Assembly: GCA_900696575.1 (NCBI GenBank)
Contig: CAADHD010000032.1
Span: forward strand, 26,038-90,037
Origin: an uncultured Bacteroidota bacterium
GTDB taxonomy: Bacteria; Bacteroidota; Bacteroidia; AKYH767-A; OLB10
Direction of reading: 5' to 3'
Length of the DNA stretch: 64,000 nt
The notes under the pieces were generated by a model. It ran no database searches. It was not told the DNA's origin and worked only from the letters and a program-made list of their open reading frames with translations. Position numbers and translations under genes: made by a program. Positions 45,432 through 55,062 of this stretch are shown piece by piece. How positions within the stretch are numbered: position 1 is the first letter of the stretch; every line of letters begins with the position of its first letter.

Positions 45432-45453
45432 TTTGATTTAAATTGAATGGCTT

Positions 45454-47328
45454 TTACTTCACAATGAAGTTACGTGTAACAACACTGCTTCCTGATTTCA
45501 CCTGAGCAAAATATGAACCGGCTGCAAGATCTTGCTTGCTGATGGCCACTTTGTTCACTCCAGCATTCAGTTGACCAAGATTAAACTCTTTCACGGTTTG
45601 ACCTGTAATGTTAAGGATGCTGATGGTAACATTTTCCGGTTTATCCAAAGTGATATTCATAAAGGAAATTTCGGACACAGGATTTGGATATATATTGCTT
45701 ACATTATTGGCAGCCAAACTGCTTTCATTAATACCGGTTACCAATACAATTCCTGTAGGATTTCCGGGATTGGTAAATTGAGCATCCGTTACCTCAACGC
45801 CATCTAAAAATACAAACTGAACAGGGTTAAGCGATACAGTTGCATCCTGAATTCCCTGATAAGCAATGTTCAGTTCATAAGATCCTGAAGTACCCTGACA
45901 GTAATATGACATTACATGATAGTAAATATTTCCTGCTCCCGAAGTAACATTGGTGGCACCTGTCCAGTTACCTGAAGTACGATCCCAGGCATTTACATAC
46001 ACATCAGGATAATAGTTATTGGTTGGATCAAGATTAGGATCGGTTTCAGACCATACAATGAACACTTTGTTGCCGTTCCAGTCAGTAGCAATCTGCACAC
46101 CCGGAGACTGACGCCATCCACCGGCATTGTCAGTACCATAGTCGCCACCATACATTGGGGGTAAGGCTAACTGCTGAGCTTGCCATGTTGTTCCGCCATC
46201 AGTAGTGTATAGGTCATAAACCCCCCAGGCGCCTGAAGCTTGAGACCAGATAGTTGTAGCATCGGTTAAACCAACTACGGTGGCTATATGTAGGTTGCCG
46301 TTTCCATCAACAGCAATATCAACTTCGATATGACAAGTGATAGGAGCAGAACCGCCAAAATCGCTTGCAAGGTTGTCAAGATTTAAATAGCCTAGTGCAT
46401 TCCACGTATTTCCGCCATCTGTAGTTTTCCAAATGTATGGCAAAACTACGCCTGGATCTGCACCAATAAGTCCATCTACTGTTACCACATATCCTGTCAA
46501 ACCATCAGGGCCGAAAGCAATATCAGCATCTCCGCCATAAGTATCAGAGCTTGGATAATTAAGTGTATTAGGAGTATTGGTATATGTTCCTGCACCCCAT
46601 GTTCCTTTAAAAACTGTTACTGAGCCGGGAAGAACATTATTTACCAAATCTAAATCCTGGTTTGCTTCCCAAAAATTACCATCTCTGTTAGCAAATGCCT
46701 GGCTCGATCCACCAGCACCATAATAAAATGCCGGGTTTGTCATATTCGAAATGGCAGGAGAACTTCCGTCTAATTTCCATGAACCTTCAGCCATACCGCC
46801 CCAGTTAGCACCATTAGTTCCTGAAAGTGCAGCTCCGGTGGAAAAAACGTATGCATTATTAGGATCGGTATTTCCTGACGGATTATAAATCACTCCCTGT
46901 GGGTAGCGGCCATTAGCAAATCCTGTAGGATCATACACAGGCCCCTGATCTGCCTGCCAGGTAGTTCCGCCATCTGTTGATTTATCAACTACAAAATGAT
47001 TTCCGGTGGCAATGCCGGCTCCACCACCACGATGTGTAAAAGTTACAGTGTTAATGTTTGGATCATACCATACCGGCTCCTTAGGGCTGAAAGCATTGGT
47101 GTAAGAATTACCTGCATTGCCAATGTTTATTGGTGTCCAGGCAACATTAGGAGGAGTGTTTCTCAACACAGGCGCATTGACTTTAGGGATGTTATTCCCG
47201 GCTAAGGGCATCTCCTTAATAAACTCTGCATTAAGGTTTTTGTCATACTGTTTCTTAATCAGCTTCTGCTGAGCAAAGGCAGAACCGGCTGCGATTACTG
47301 CTGCGATAAGTAGTAATGTTTTTTTCAT
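45454..47328 (-). CDS. BNR/sialidase-like beta-propeller protein with T9SS sorting domain
   Basis: A 624-residue exported protein: signal peptide 'MKKTLLLIAAVIAAGSAFAQ', then repeated Asp-box (BNR) motifs 'STDGGTTWQ', 'TTDGGNTWN', 'TTDGGTTWQ' around residues ~115, ~300 and ~380, as in sialidase-type and VPS10/exo-alpha-sialidase propellers. No sialidase catalytic Arg triad or 'FRIP' motif is evident, so the fold call is safer than an enzyme call. The C-terminal tail ('SNIYPNPVSEISFMNI', 'ILNITGQTVKEF', 'GSYFAQVKS') is T9SS type A. Monocistronic with its own terminator. Confidence 0.87.
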   Translation of the reverse strand: MKKTLLLIAAVIAAGSAFAQQKLIKKQYDKNLNAEFIKEMPLAGNNIPKVNAPVLRNTPPNVAWTPINIGNAGNSYTNAFSPKEPVWYDPNINTVTFTHRGGGAGIATGNHFVVDKSTDGGTTWQADQGPVYDPTGFANGRYPQGVIYNPSGNTDPNNAYVFSTGAALSGTNGANWGGMAEGSWKLDGSSPAISNMTNPAFYYGAGGSSQAFANRDGNFWEANQDLDLVNNVLPGSVTVFKGTWGAGTYTNTPNTLNYPSSDTYGGDADIAFGPDGLTGYVVTVDGLIGADPGVVLPYIWKTTDGGNTWNALGYLNLDNLASDFGGSAPITCHIEVDIAVDGNGNLHIATVVGLTDATTIWSQASGAWGVYDLYTTDGGTTWQAQQLALPPMYGGDYGTDNAGGWRQSPGVQIATDWNGNKVFIVWSETDPNLDPTNNYYPDVYVNAWDRTSGNWTGATNVTSGAGNIYYHVMSYYCQGTSGSYELNIAYQGIQDATVSLNPVQFVFLDGVEVTDAQFTNPGNPTGIVLVTGINESSLAANNVSNIYPNPVSEISFMNITLDKPENVTISILNITGQTVKEFNLGQLNAGVNKVAISKQDLAAGSYFAQVKSGSSVVTRNFIVK

Positions 47329-47458
47329 TCGATTTTTGGTTTTTAGTGGTTTAACTGAAAAGTTTTGTTCGGGTGTAAAGATAAAATTTTTTTATAGATA
47401 AGATAATCCTGAGTTTTTTTTCATTTGGCAATCAGTTTCCCGTTGCTCACGGGTTGAT

Positions 47459-47466
47459 TACCTTTG
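47459..47466 (+). promoter_or_regulatory. -7 element for pdhB
   Basis: 'TACCTTTG' matches the consensus and ends 20 nt before the pdhB ATG, in the divergent gap with the BNR-type gene. No convincing -33. Confidence 0.6.
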
Positions 47467-47486
47467 ACCACCCAAAAAATCAATAA

Positions 47487-48470
47487 ATGAGAGAGATACA
47501 ATTTCGTGAAGCCCTGCGCGAAGCCATGACTGAAGAAATGAAACGCGACTCAACCATTTTTCTGATGGGTGAAGAAGTTGCCGAATACAACGGAGCTTAC
47601 AAGGTAAGCCAGGGTATGCTTCAGGAATTTGGAGCCGGTCGCGTTATTGATACCCCTATTGCCGAACTTGGCTTCACCGGCATTGGAGTAGGAGCAGCCA
47701 TGAATGGCCTGCGCCCAATCATTGAGTTTATGACTTTCAACTTTTCCCTTGTTGCCATAGACCAGATTATCAATGCCGCCTCCAAAATGATGCAGATGAG
47801 CGGAGGCCTTTTCAATATCCCCATCGTATTCCGTGGTCCTACAGCCTCTGCCGGTATGCTTGCTGCCCAGCACAGCAACGCTTTCGAAAACTGGTACGCC
47901 AACTGCCCCGGTCTCAAAGTCATTGTACCTTCAAACCCTGCCGATGCAAAAGGGCTCCTCAAATCAGCCATTCGCGATAACGATCCTGTTATATTCATGG
48001 AATCCGAACAAATGTATGGCGACAAAGGCCCCGTTCCCGATGGCGAATACCTCATGCCTATCGGTATTGCCGACATTAAAAAAACAGGCAACCACGTAAC
48101 CATTGTCTCCTTTGGAAAAATGATGAAAGTTGCCCTTCAGGCAGCCGAAATACTGCAAACTGAACACCAGATAGATGCCGAAGTCATTGATCTGCGTACC
48201 GTACGTCCCATAGACTACCATTGCATCATCCAGTCTGTTAAAAAAACAAACCGCATAGTGATTGTAGAAGAATCGTGGCCGCTCGGAAGCATAGCCACCG
48301 AGGTAGCCTTCAAAGTACAAAAAGACGCCTTCGATTACCTGGATGCCCCCATCCTGCGTGTTATGGGTGCTGATACCCCGATGCCCTATGCTCCAACCCT
48401 CATCCAAGAATACCTACCCAACCCGGCACGGGTAATCAGTGCTGTTAAATCTGTGTTGTATCAGAATTAA
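47487..48470 (+). CDS. pdhB: Pyruvate dehydrogenase E1 component, beta subunit
   Basis: A 327-residue protein of the transketolase-like pyrimidine-binding family. 'REIQFREALREAMTEEMKRDSTIFLMGEEVAEYNGAYKVSQGM' is the PdhB start; 'DTPIAELGFTGIGVGAAMNGLRPIIEFMTFNF' and 'FRGPTASAGMLAAQHSNAFENWYANCPGLKVIVPSNPADAKGLL' carry the family cores. It pairs with an E1 alpha subunit and, via E2 and E3, turns pyruvate into acetyl-CoA. The pdhA gene is not adjacent. Monocistronic here. Confidence 0.94.
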   Translation: MREIQFREALREAMTEEMKRDSTIFLMGEEVAEYNGAYKVSQGMLQEFGAGRVIDTPIAELGFTGIGVGAAMNGLRPIIEFMTFNFSLVAIDQIINAASKMMQMSGGLFNIPIVFRGPTASAGMLAAQHSNAFENWYANCPGLKVIVPSNPADAKGLLKSAIRDNDPVIFMESEQMYGDKGPVPDGEYLMPIGIADIKKTGNHVTIVSFGKMMKVALQAAEILQTEHQIDAEVIDLRTVRPIDYHCIIQSVKKTNRIVIVEESWPLGSIATEVAFKVQKDAFDYLDAPILRVMGADTPMPYAPTLIQEYLPNPARVISAVKSVLYQN

Positions 48471-48653
48471 ATTAACCAACCGAATACTTTCAATGGAGGT
48501 TTTTATTCAGTGAACAGCTGAACGGAATTAGTTGATTTTTTCCGGCCATAGCTCATTACTAAAGCCGCTAAATTTTAAGAATATTTTGGAAAAAGGCTGA
48601 TAAATGACCGGGCTTTCTTTATCTCCTTTTTTTGACAAAGCCGAAAACCTGTC

Positions 48654-48742
<89 letters not shown>

Positions 48743-48867
48743 GTGGGCGAAAATAGAAGTTTTGAATAATCCCGCAATAATTCCATTAAACTTTTCGGAA
48801 TCAACTATGTTCATTACGATGTTCGAATCATACTTTTTCCCCATCAAAGCAATTTCAAAAAAACACG

Positions 48868-48875
48868 TAGGTTTG
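48868..48875 (+). promoter_or_regulatory. -7 element for the ferredoxin gene
   Basis: 'TAGGTTTG' fits the consensus and ends 20 nt before the ATG at 48896. Confidence 0.55.
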
Positions 48876-48895
48876 CCCCATAAAATCAAAAAGCT

Positions 48896-49243
48896 ATGGC
48901 CATAATGATTACCGATGAATGCATAAATTGCGGTGCATGCGAGCCCGAATGTCCTAACAATGCTATTTACGAAGCCGGTGCCGAATGGCGCTTTTCAGAC
49001 AAGACCAGCTTAAGCGGCATGGTAAAAAAAATGGATGGTACCGAAGTAGATGCAAATGCCCCTCAAGCTCCCTTGAGTATGGATATTTATTACATCGTTA
49101 CAGACAAATGCACAGAATGTGTTGGCTTTCATGATGAGCCACAGTGTGCTTCTGTTTGTCCTGTTGATTGTTGTGTGGATGACCCCAACTTCCGCGAATC
49201 CAAGGAAGAACTCCTTGCCAAAAAAACCATCATGCACGGTTGA
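48896..49243 (+). CDS. 4Fe-4S dicluster ferredoxin
   Basis: A 115-residue ferredoxin with two [4Fe-4S] sites: '[12 protein letters not shown]' (~residues 9-20) and '[22 protein letters not shown]' (~residues 72-93, with the elongated spacer of the Alvin/YfhL-like family). About 40 residues separate the two motifs. It should be a soluble low-potential electron carrier. Partner enzyme is not evident. Stands alone between tRNA-Ser and sucD. Confidence 0.9.
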   Translation: MAIMITDECINCGACEPECPNNAIYEAGAEWRFSDKTSLSGMVKKMDGTEVDANAPQAPLSMDIYYIVTDKCTECVGFHDEPQCASVCPVDCCVDDPNFRESKEELLAKKTIMHG

Positions 49244-49396
49244 ATTGTTGTTGTTTCTTTTTTGAATGCAACCATTATTCAATGGCAGCAGGTTATTAAT
49301 CTTCTTACTTATACCTTGGTAATTTCATAATTCTGCCTTGTGAATTTACATTCGTGAATCGCTTTTCAATACTTTCGCACCTTCATTTAAAAAGTT

Positions 49397-50287
49397 ATGA
49401 GCGTATTAGTAAATAAAAATTCAAAGATTATTGTTCAGGGATTTACAGGAAATGAAGGAACCTTTCATGCCACACAGATGATTGAATACGGAACCAACGT
49501 GGTTGGCGGAGTTACTCCGGGCAAAGGCGGAACCTCGCATCTTGAACGCCCTGTTTTTAATACCGTTGCCGATGCCGTTAAACAAACAGGTGCTGATGTA
49601 TCTATTATCTTCGTTCCCCCTGCTTTTGCTGCCGATGCTATGATGGAAGCTGCCGAAGCAGGCATCCGTTTAATTGTTGCTATTACCGAAGGCATTCCAA
49701 CCAAAGACATGATTATGGTGAAAGAATACCTGCGCGATAAAAATACGCGGCTCATTGGGCCTAACTGCCCGGGAGTAATCACAGCAGACGAATGTAAAGT
49801 TGGGATAATGCCCGGCTTTGTTTTCAAAAAAGGAAATGTTGGTATTGTTTCTAAATCGGGAACACTTACTTACGAAGCAGCTGACCAGGTTGCCAAAGCC
49901 GGCTTGGGTGTAACTACGGCTATAGGCATCGGTGGAGACCCCATCATTGGGACTACTACCAAAGAAGCTCTTGAACTTTTTATGCATGATGATGAAACTG
50001 AAGGCATCATTTTGATTGGAGAAATAGGCGGTGGGCTCGAAGCCGATGCTGCCCGCTGGTACGCCTCTCAGAAGAATAAAAAACCTGTGGTCGGTTTCAT
50101 TGCCGGACAAACTGCCCCCCCCGGACGAAGAATGGGTCATGCAGGAGCCATTGTTGGCGGAGCAGAAGATACAGCCGCTGCCAAAATGAAAATTATGAGC
50201 GAAAGCGGAATTCACGTATGTACTTCACCTGCTGATATTGGCACTACCATGGCCTCTCTTCTTAAAACAGTTGATGTTACCAAATAA
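49397..50287 (+). CDS. sucD: Succinate-CoA ligase alpha subunit
   Basis: TCA-cycle enzyme subunit of 296 residues. '[37 protein letters not shown]' is the CoA-binding start; 'IGPNCPGVI' and '[13 protein letters not shown]' are family cores; the phosphorylated His is in '[12 protein letters not shown]' (~residue 250). The beta subunit gene (sucC) is not adjacent. A near-consensus 'TACTTTCG' at 49370-49377 may be its promoter (20 nt before the ATG). Confidence 0.96.
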   Translation: MSVLVNKNSKIIVQGFTGNEGTFHATQMIEYGTNVVGGVTPGKGGTSHLERPVFNTVADAVKQTGADVSIIFVPPAFAADAMMEAAEAGIRLIVAITEGIPTKDMIMVKEYLRDKNTRLIGPNCPGVITADECKVGIMPGFVFKKGNVGIVSKSGTLTYEAADQVAKAGLGVTTAIGIGGDPIIGTTTKEALELFMHDDETEGIILIGEIGGGLEADAARWYASQKNKKPVVGFIAGQTAPPGRRMGHAGAIVGGAEDTAAAKMKIMSESGIHVCTSPADIGTTMASLLKTVDVTK

Positions 50288-50310
50288 TCATCACCTGAAA
50301 ATTGATACTT

Positions 50311-51426
50311 ATGCATAAAATCTTCAGTAATATATTTATTCTTGTATTCACACTTTCCTTAGCCCTTCATAGCTCTGCTCAGATTACTATTGATAACGGA
50401 GACATGCCAACGGCAGGAGATATCAAAAGAGTCAGCATTGCTCAGATTGTTCCCGGTATAAATTTTACCGCTACCGGTGCAAATCATCTTTGGGATTTTT
50501 CAACGCTGCAATGGATTTCGCAGGACGTAGATACATTTCTGACCATTGCTCAAACCGGAATTACCTACCAGATTGTTTTTGCCAACATACCGCTTAACCC
50601 CAACCGGGCCAACCTGGCTACCAAAAGCACCCTTCAGGCTCCGCCTATCGGAGGAATTTCTATCTCTGATGTGGAAGCATTCTTTTATAACAGCTCAGCT
50701 TCCTTTAAACAAGTTGGATATGGAGCAGGCATTAATGGTTTTCCTACACCGATTCCGTTTAATAATCATGACATCATCTATAGTTTCCCTCTTGATTTTA
50801 ATGACCTTGATTCTTCCAACTCCGATTTTAACCTCGGCATACCGGGGCTTGGTTATTATGGATACACTCAAAAACGGGTAAATACCTGTGACGGATGGGG
50901 AACACTCATTACCCCTTTCGGACAGTTTGATGTTTTAAGAGTGAGGTCAACAATTACGGGCAGAGATACTATTCATCTGGATACTTTGGGTTTTGGTTTC
51001 GGATTTAATCGTCCGGTTGCCCGTGAATATAAATGGCTTGGTAAAAATCATGATATCCCGTTGCTTCAAATAAATACTACCATTGGTTTTGGCGGAACAG
51101 AGACCATTAACCTCATTCGCTATCAAGATAGTTTGAGGGTTTTGGTGGTTAATGAAATTCCTGAAGTTTCAACGGTTTCCATTTATCCCAATCCCGCCTC
51201 TGAAATAATAAATGTTGATTTAATTATCCGGAAACAGGATAATTTTACTGTACAGTTGTTTTCAATGGATGGTAAGAAATGTGCAGAAATCTTTAAAGGA
51301 GAACTACCTCCCGGAAAAAACTCATTGATTATTTACACCAGACTTTATAATCTCAGCAGCGGTGTTTATCAGTTAAAAACTGAAAGCAGCAGTGGCATAA
51401 GGGTAGAAAAGATTGTGATTCAGTAA
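50311..51426 (+). CDS. T9SS-exported protein of unknown function
   Basis: Protein of 371 residues. The ATG at 50311 ('MHKIFSNIFILVFTLSLALHSSAQ') is chosen over the TTG at 50302. The mature part begins 'ITIDNGDMPTAGDIKRVSIAQ' and has a beta-rich body ('HLWDFSTLQWISQDVDTFL', 'GYTQKRVNTCDGWGTLITPFGQFDVLRVRST'), a pattern recurrent in Bacteroidota secreted proteins with no assigned role. The C-terminal ~75 residues ('VSIYPNPASEIINVDL', 'LFSMDGKKCAEI', 'GVYQLKTES') are T9SS type A. Confidence 0.83.
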   Translation: MHKIFSNIFILVFTLSLALHSSAQITIDNGDMPTAGDIKRVSIAQIVPGINFTATGANHLWDFSTLQWISQDVDTFLTIAQTGITYQIVFANIPLNPNRANLATKSTLQAPPIGGISISDVEAFFYNSSASFKQVGYGAGINGFPTPIPFNNHDIIYSFPLDFNDLDSSNSDFNLGIPGLGYYGYTQKRVNTCDGWGTLITPFGQFDVLRVRSTITGRDTIHLDTLGFGFGFNRPVAREYKWLGKNHDIPLLQINTTIGFGGTETINLIRYQDSLRVLVVNEIPEVSTVSIYPNPASEIINVDLIIRKQDNFTVQLFSMDGKKCAEIFKGELPPGKNSLIIYTRLYNLSSGVYQLKTESSSGIRVEKIVIQ

Positions 51427-51467
51427 TTAAATCTTTAGCTAAAGGATATCTCCGGCAACATCATAAT

Positions 51468-51475
51468 TATCTTTG
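51468..51475 (+). promoter_or_regulatory. -7 element for tRNA-Leu(GAG)
   Basis: 'TATCTTTG' lies 47 nt upstream of the tRNA 5' end and fits the consensus; predicted start gives a ~40-nt 5' leader removed by RNase P. Confidence 0.55.
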
Positions 51476-51522
51476 CACAATCCTCACTAAACATCATTCC
51501 GCACACAAACACACTTCAGCTT

Positions 51523-51604
51523 GCCCAAGTGGCGAAATTGGTAGACGCACCATCTTGAGGGGGTGGCGCCAACAGGCGTGCGAGTTCGAATCTCGCCTTG
51601 GGCA
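51523..51604 (+). tRNA. tRNA-Leu(GAG)
   Basis: 82-nt class II tRNA: acceptor 'GCCCAAG'/'CTTGGGC', D-arm 'GGCGAAATTGGTAGACGC', anticodon stem 'CCATC'/'GGTGG' with loop 'TTGAGGG' (anticodon GAG), variable arm, T-arm 'GAGTTCGAATCTC', discriminator A. CCA not encoded. Confidence 0.95.
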
Positions 51605-51721
51605 CAAAAGCACTTTCATTTACTTACAGATTGACGCGAATAGCGGAATTCCGGTCATAATCGGGATGAGGAAACACCGGTAAGGTTAATAAATGATCTT
51701 TGCATATTGAAAATGAAATAA

Positions 51722-51805
51722 GCGCGAGTGGCGGAATTGGTAGACGCGCAGGTCTCAGAAGCCTGTGGGGTAATACCTGTAGGAGTTCGACTCTCCTCTC
51801 GCGCA
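51722..51805 (+). tRNA. tRNA-Leu(CAG)
   Basis: 84-nt class II tRNA: acceptor 'GCGCGAG'/'CTCGCGC', anticodon stem 'CAGGT'/'GCCTG' with loop 'CTCAGAA' (anticodon CAG), T-arm 'GAGTTCGACTC', discriminator A. A near-consensus 'GATCTTTG' lies ~20 nt upstream. Confidence 0.95.
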
Positions 51806-51920
51806 CAACCCCCTAGATTTATCAGATGCATTCTGACCGGAATCGGGATGAGTTAACACCTGTAGTCCCGCCAGAGCGGAACTCTTGCTCACTTTTATTT
51901 TCAAAGCAGTTTGCCCTTGC

Positions 51921-51928
51921 TATCTTTG
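51921..51928 (+). promoter_or_regulatory. -7 element for relA/spoT
   Basis: 'TATCTTTG' matches the consensus and ends 12 nt before the TTG start at 51941, predicting a leader of only a few nucleotides. Confidence 0.6.
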
Positions 51929-51940
51929 TAAAAAAAATAA

Positions 51941-54181
51941 TTGGCAAACGGAAAAGCGATAAGCGATAAGCAGGTATTATCATCAAAAAATACCGTTGAA
52001 CTGGAGCAGGAAAAACAGGAAATTCTGAAGCGGTATCGAGTTTTATTGAAAAGCTGTAAACCCAATCTTGAGAAAGATGATAAAAAACTTATAAGAATTG
52101 CATTCAATACTGCCCTAGAGGCGCATCAGGGTATGCGCAGGCGAAATGGAGAACCCTATATTTTTCATCCGCTTGCAGTGGCGCAGATTGTAGCCGAAGA
52201 AATGAGCCTTGGCACCACCTCGGTGGTTGGTGCGCTGTTGCACGATACTGTTGAAGATACCAACATCACTTTAGAAGATATTGAATCCCGTTTCGGAAAA
52301 ACCATTGCCCGGATAATTGATGGGCTTACAAAAATTTCAGGAGTCTTTGATCATGGTTCTACCTCCATTCAGGCAGAGAATTTCCGTAAAATGTTACTTA
52401 CCCTCAGCGATGATGTCAGGGTGATTCTTATAAAATTGGCCGACCGGCTGCATAATATGCGCACACTGCATTTTATGCCTCGCGATAAGCAGTTGAAAAT
52501 TGCCAGTGAAACTTCGTTTCTGTATGCTCCGCTTGCTCATCGCCTTGGTTTTTATGCAATCAAAACAGAACTCGATGACCTTGCATTAAAATATACAGAA
52601 CCTGAAATCTACGAAGACATTGTAAACAAACTTCAGGCTACCAAGAAAGAGCGCGATAAATTTATTCAGGATTTTACGAAACCATTGATTGATGAATTCC
52701 GCAAACAGGGTATTAAATTCGAAATAAAGGGAAGGCCCAAGTCCATTCATTCCATCTGGAACAAAATGAAAAGACAGCATGTTCCTTTTGAAGAAGTGTA
52801 TGACTTGTTTGCTATACGCATCATACTTGATACGGCTCCTGAAAACGAAAAGTCTGAATGTTGGAGAGCCTATTCCATCGTAACTGATTTTTTTGTTCCC
52901 AATCCTGACAGGTTGCGCGACTGGATTTCTACTCCCAAAGCCAATGGCTATGAATCGCTGCATACTACCGTAATGAGCGATACCGGTAAATGGGTGGAAG
53001 TGCAGATTCGCACCCGGAGGATGGATGAAATAGCAGAGAAAGGATATGCAGCCCATTGGAAATATAAAGAATCAAGCAATGAAAGCGCATTAGATGAATG
53101 GCTTAACCGCATCCGCGAATTGCTTGAAAATCCTGACAGCAACGCCCTTGATTTTATTGACGATTTTAAACTTAATCTTTTTGCCGAAGAGATTTTTGTG
53201 TTCACGCCAAAAGGGGAATTAAAAACACTTCCTGCCGGAAGCACTGCACTTGATTTTGCTTTTGATATTCATTCGGACATCGGCAGTCATTGTATTGGTG
53301 CCAAAGTAAACCATAAACTGGTTCCAATCAGTCATCAGCTTTCCAGTGGCGACCAGGTTGAAATCATTACTTCGGCCAAGCAATATCCAAAAGAAGACTG
53401 GCTGGCTTTTGTGGTTACAGCAAAAGCAAAAGCAAAAATTAAAGCTGCCGTAAAGGAGCACAGAAGAAAAGTTTCAGATGAAGGCAAAGAGATTTTTAAT
53501 CGGAAACTCAGGCAGATGAAAACGGCCGAGAGTGCTGTCAATATGAACAACATTCTCCTCTATTATAAAGTGAACAGCAATGCCGAATTGTTTTACCGCA
53601 TTGCTATGGGCGTAATTGACCTTGCCGATTTGAACAAAGCCATCAATTATGACAGTAAATCGCGCAAAGCACATCAGAAAGGTGAAGGAATATCGCTTGA
53701 AGAAATTGTAAAACAAGTAAGAGGAAATGCCGATGCATTGGTGATCGGTGAGAACCTGGAAAAAATTGATTACAAACTGTCTCCCTGCTGCAATCCTATT
53801 CCGGGCGATGATGTTTTCGGATTTATCACCATAAACGAAGGAATTAAAATTCATCGTACTAACTGCCCGAATGCCATTCAACTGATGAGCAATTATGCTT
53901 ATCGTATCGTTAAAGCAAAATGGACAGGAGCTAAACAAATTTCTTTCCTTGCCGGCATTCGTCTTACTGGCGCTGATGATGTAGGAGTGGTCAGTAACAT
54001 TACCAAAGTAATCTCAAGCGAGCTTAAAGTGAATATGCGCTCCATCAGCATTGATTCGCATGACGGATTATTTGACGGAACAATTATGCTTTTTGTTCAC
54101 GATACCAAACATCTGAACACGCTTATTAAAAAACTTTCTCAGCTTAAAGGAATCATGAGTGTTTCAAGAATTGATAACTAA
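51941..54181 (+). CDS. relA: Bifunctional (p)ppGpp synthase/hydrolase (RelA/SpoT)
   Basis: A 746-residue stringent-response protein. The TTG at 51941 is the only plausible start; no ATG occurs before residue ~65. The HD hydrolase domain is intact ('FHPLAVAQIVAEE', 'LLHDTVEDT' with HD at 101-102, 'KLADRLHNMRTL'). The synthetase domain follows ('GRPKSIHSIWNKMKRQ', 'FAIRIILD', 'YESLHTTV', 'HWKYKESS'), then TGS ('IFVFTPKGELKTLPAGSTALDFAFDIH'), the zinc-finger/CC region ('KLSPCCNPIPGDDVFGFI', 'HRTNCPNA') and a C-terminal ACT domain. Both activities look intact. First gene of a plus-strand housekeeping run. Confidence 0.95.
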   Translation: MANGKAISDKQVLSSKNTVELEQEKQEILKRYRVLLKSCKPNLEKDDKKLIRIAFNTALEAHQGMRRRNGEPYIFHPLAVAQIVAEEMSLGTTSVVGALLHDTVEDTNITLEDIESRFGKTIARIIDGLTKISGVFDHGSTSIQAENFRKMLLTLSDDVRVILIKLADRLHNMRTLHFMPRDKQLKIASETSFLYAPLAHRLGFYAIKTELDDLALKYTEPEIYEDIVNKLQATKKERDKFIQDFTKPLIDEFRKQGIKFEIKGRPKSIHSIWNKMKRQHVPFEEVYDLFAIRIILDTAPENEKSECWRAYSIVTDFFVPNPDRLRDWISTPKANGYESLHTTVMSDTGKWVEVQIRTRRMDEIAEKGYAAHWKYKESSNESALDEWLNRIRELLENPDSNALDFIDDFKLNLFAEEIFVFTPKGELKTLPAGSTALDFAFDIHSDIGSHCIGAKVNHKLVPISHQLSSGDQVEIITSAKQYPKEDWLAFVVTAKAKAKIKAAVKEHRRKVSDEGKEIFNRKLRQMKTAESAVNMNNILLYYKVNSNAELFYRIAMGVIDLADLNKAINYDSKSRKAHQKGEGISLEEIVKQVRGNADALVIGENLEKIDYKLSPCCNPIPGDDVFGFITINEGIKIHRTNCPNAIQLMSNYAYRIVKAKWTGAKQISFLAGIRLTGADDVGVVSNITKVISSELKVNMRSISIDSHDGLFDGTIMLFVHDTKHLNTLIKKLSQLKGIMSVSRIDN

Positions 54182-54182
54182 C

Positions 54183-54671
54183 ATGAAGCACAGCAGGCAG
54201 GAACAAATTTTCAGGGAATACCTAAAACGGAAAGATCTTAGGGTAACACGCGAACGACTTGGTATTGTGAAAGCAATTTATGAGTTAAAAACACATTTCA
54301 CTGTTGATTCGCTTTTTAACCTTCTAAAAAAGAGAAATAGCGGAATAAGCCTTGCTACGGTTTATAATTCCATGGATCATCTTATTGAAGCCGGTCTTAT
54401 CAGAAAGCACAGGTTTGACAATAATTCATTTGTTTATGAAGCCGCATTAGAACATCGCCAGCACGACCATTTAATCTGCAACGACTGTGGCCATGTAACC
54501 GAATTTTGCGACCCGCGCATTCAGCATATACAAAACATGATGGGCGAAATTCTAGGCTTTGAAATCACCTCGCATTCGCTCCATCTTTTCGGCAATTGCC
54601 TGTTATTAAAACAACAAGACCACTGTCCGCATCTTATGCCTAAAAAAATAGATTTGCACTCAACAAAATAA
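54183..54671 (+). CDS. Fur-family transcriptional regulator
   Basis: A 162-residue metalloregulator starting one base after the relA stop (ATG at 54183; the track start at 54159 lies inside relA). A winged helix ('LRVTRERLGIVKAIYELKTHFTVDSLFNLLKKRNSGISLATVYNSMDHLIEAGLI', ~residues 20-75) is followed by the dimerisation part with metal-binding 'HRQHDHLICNDCGHVTEFCD' (~residues 93-112) and a second Cys/His set ('GNCLLLKQQDHCPH'). Could be Fur, Zur or PerR; the metal is not decided by these motifs. Confidence 0.9.
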   Translation: MKHSRQEQIFREYLKRKDLRVTRERLGIVKAIYELKTHFTVDSLFNLLKKRNSGISLATVYNSMDHLIEAGLIRKHRFDNNSFVYEAALEHRQHDHLICNDCGHVTEFCDPRIQHIQNMMGEILGFEITSHSLHLFGNCLLLKQQDHCPHLMPKKIDLHSTK

Positions 54672-54690
54672 CAATCATAATCAACCTATC

Positions 54691-55044
54691 ATGGAATTTA
54701 ATTATCAATTGAAAGAAAAAGACGGACATGTCATCATCCTCCTTACCGGTAACCTGATGGAGAAGAATCAGGCTGCAGGATTAATGAGCGAGGTACATCA
54801 ACTTACTGAAAGCGGCAAACGCCATTTTATCGTTAACTTTAAAGATTTCAAATACATGAACAGCACCGGACTTTCTGTACTGCTTAATATCCTTACCAAT
54901 GCCCGCAAAGCAGGTGGAGATACCGTTATCTGCTGCATTCCTGAAAAAGTAAAATCACTGCTATCGGTTACCCGGTTAACTGATATTTTTACCGTTACCG
55001 AATCTGAAGAAAATGCAGTGGCTGCGCTTACTCAGGGAGCATAA
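54691..55044 (+). CDS. STAS-domain protein (anti-anti-sigma-like)
   Basis: A 117-residue single STAS domain like SpoIIAA/RsbV. The conserved loop 'DFKYMNSTGLSVLL' carries the phosphorylatable Ser58 next to the D/N-S-x-G core. Such proteins release sigma factors or act in membrane lipid asymmetry systems. No partner anti-sigma kinase is nearby. It sits between the fur-family gene and purA, 18-20 nt from each. Confidence 0.87.
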   Translation: MEFNYQLKEKDGHVIILLTGNLMEKNQAAGLMSEVHQLTESGKRHFIVNFKDFKYMNSTGLSVLLNILTNARKAGGDTVICCIPEKVKSLLSVTRLTDIFTVTESEENAVAALTQGA

Positions 55045-55062
55045 ATTTTTTCTGTTGAAATC

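Noticed and set aside
49670-50215. 181-residue ORF antisense to sucD
   Set aside because: Shadow of a clearly identified housekeeping gene.
51624-51806. 60-residue minus-strand ORF
   Set aside because: Antisense to tRNA-Leu(CAG) and its flank.
53474-53938. 154-residue ORF antisense to relA/spoT
   Set aside because: Shadow ORF with no recognisable content.
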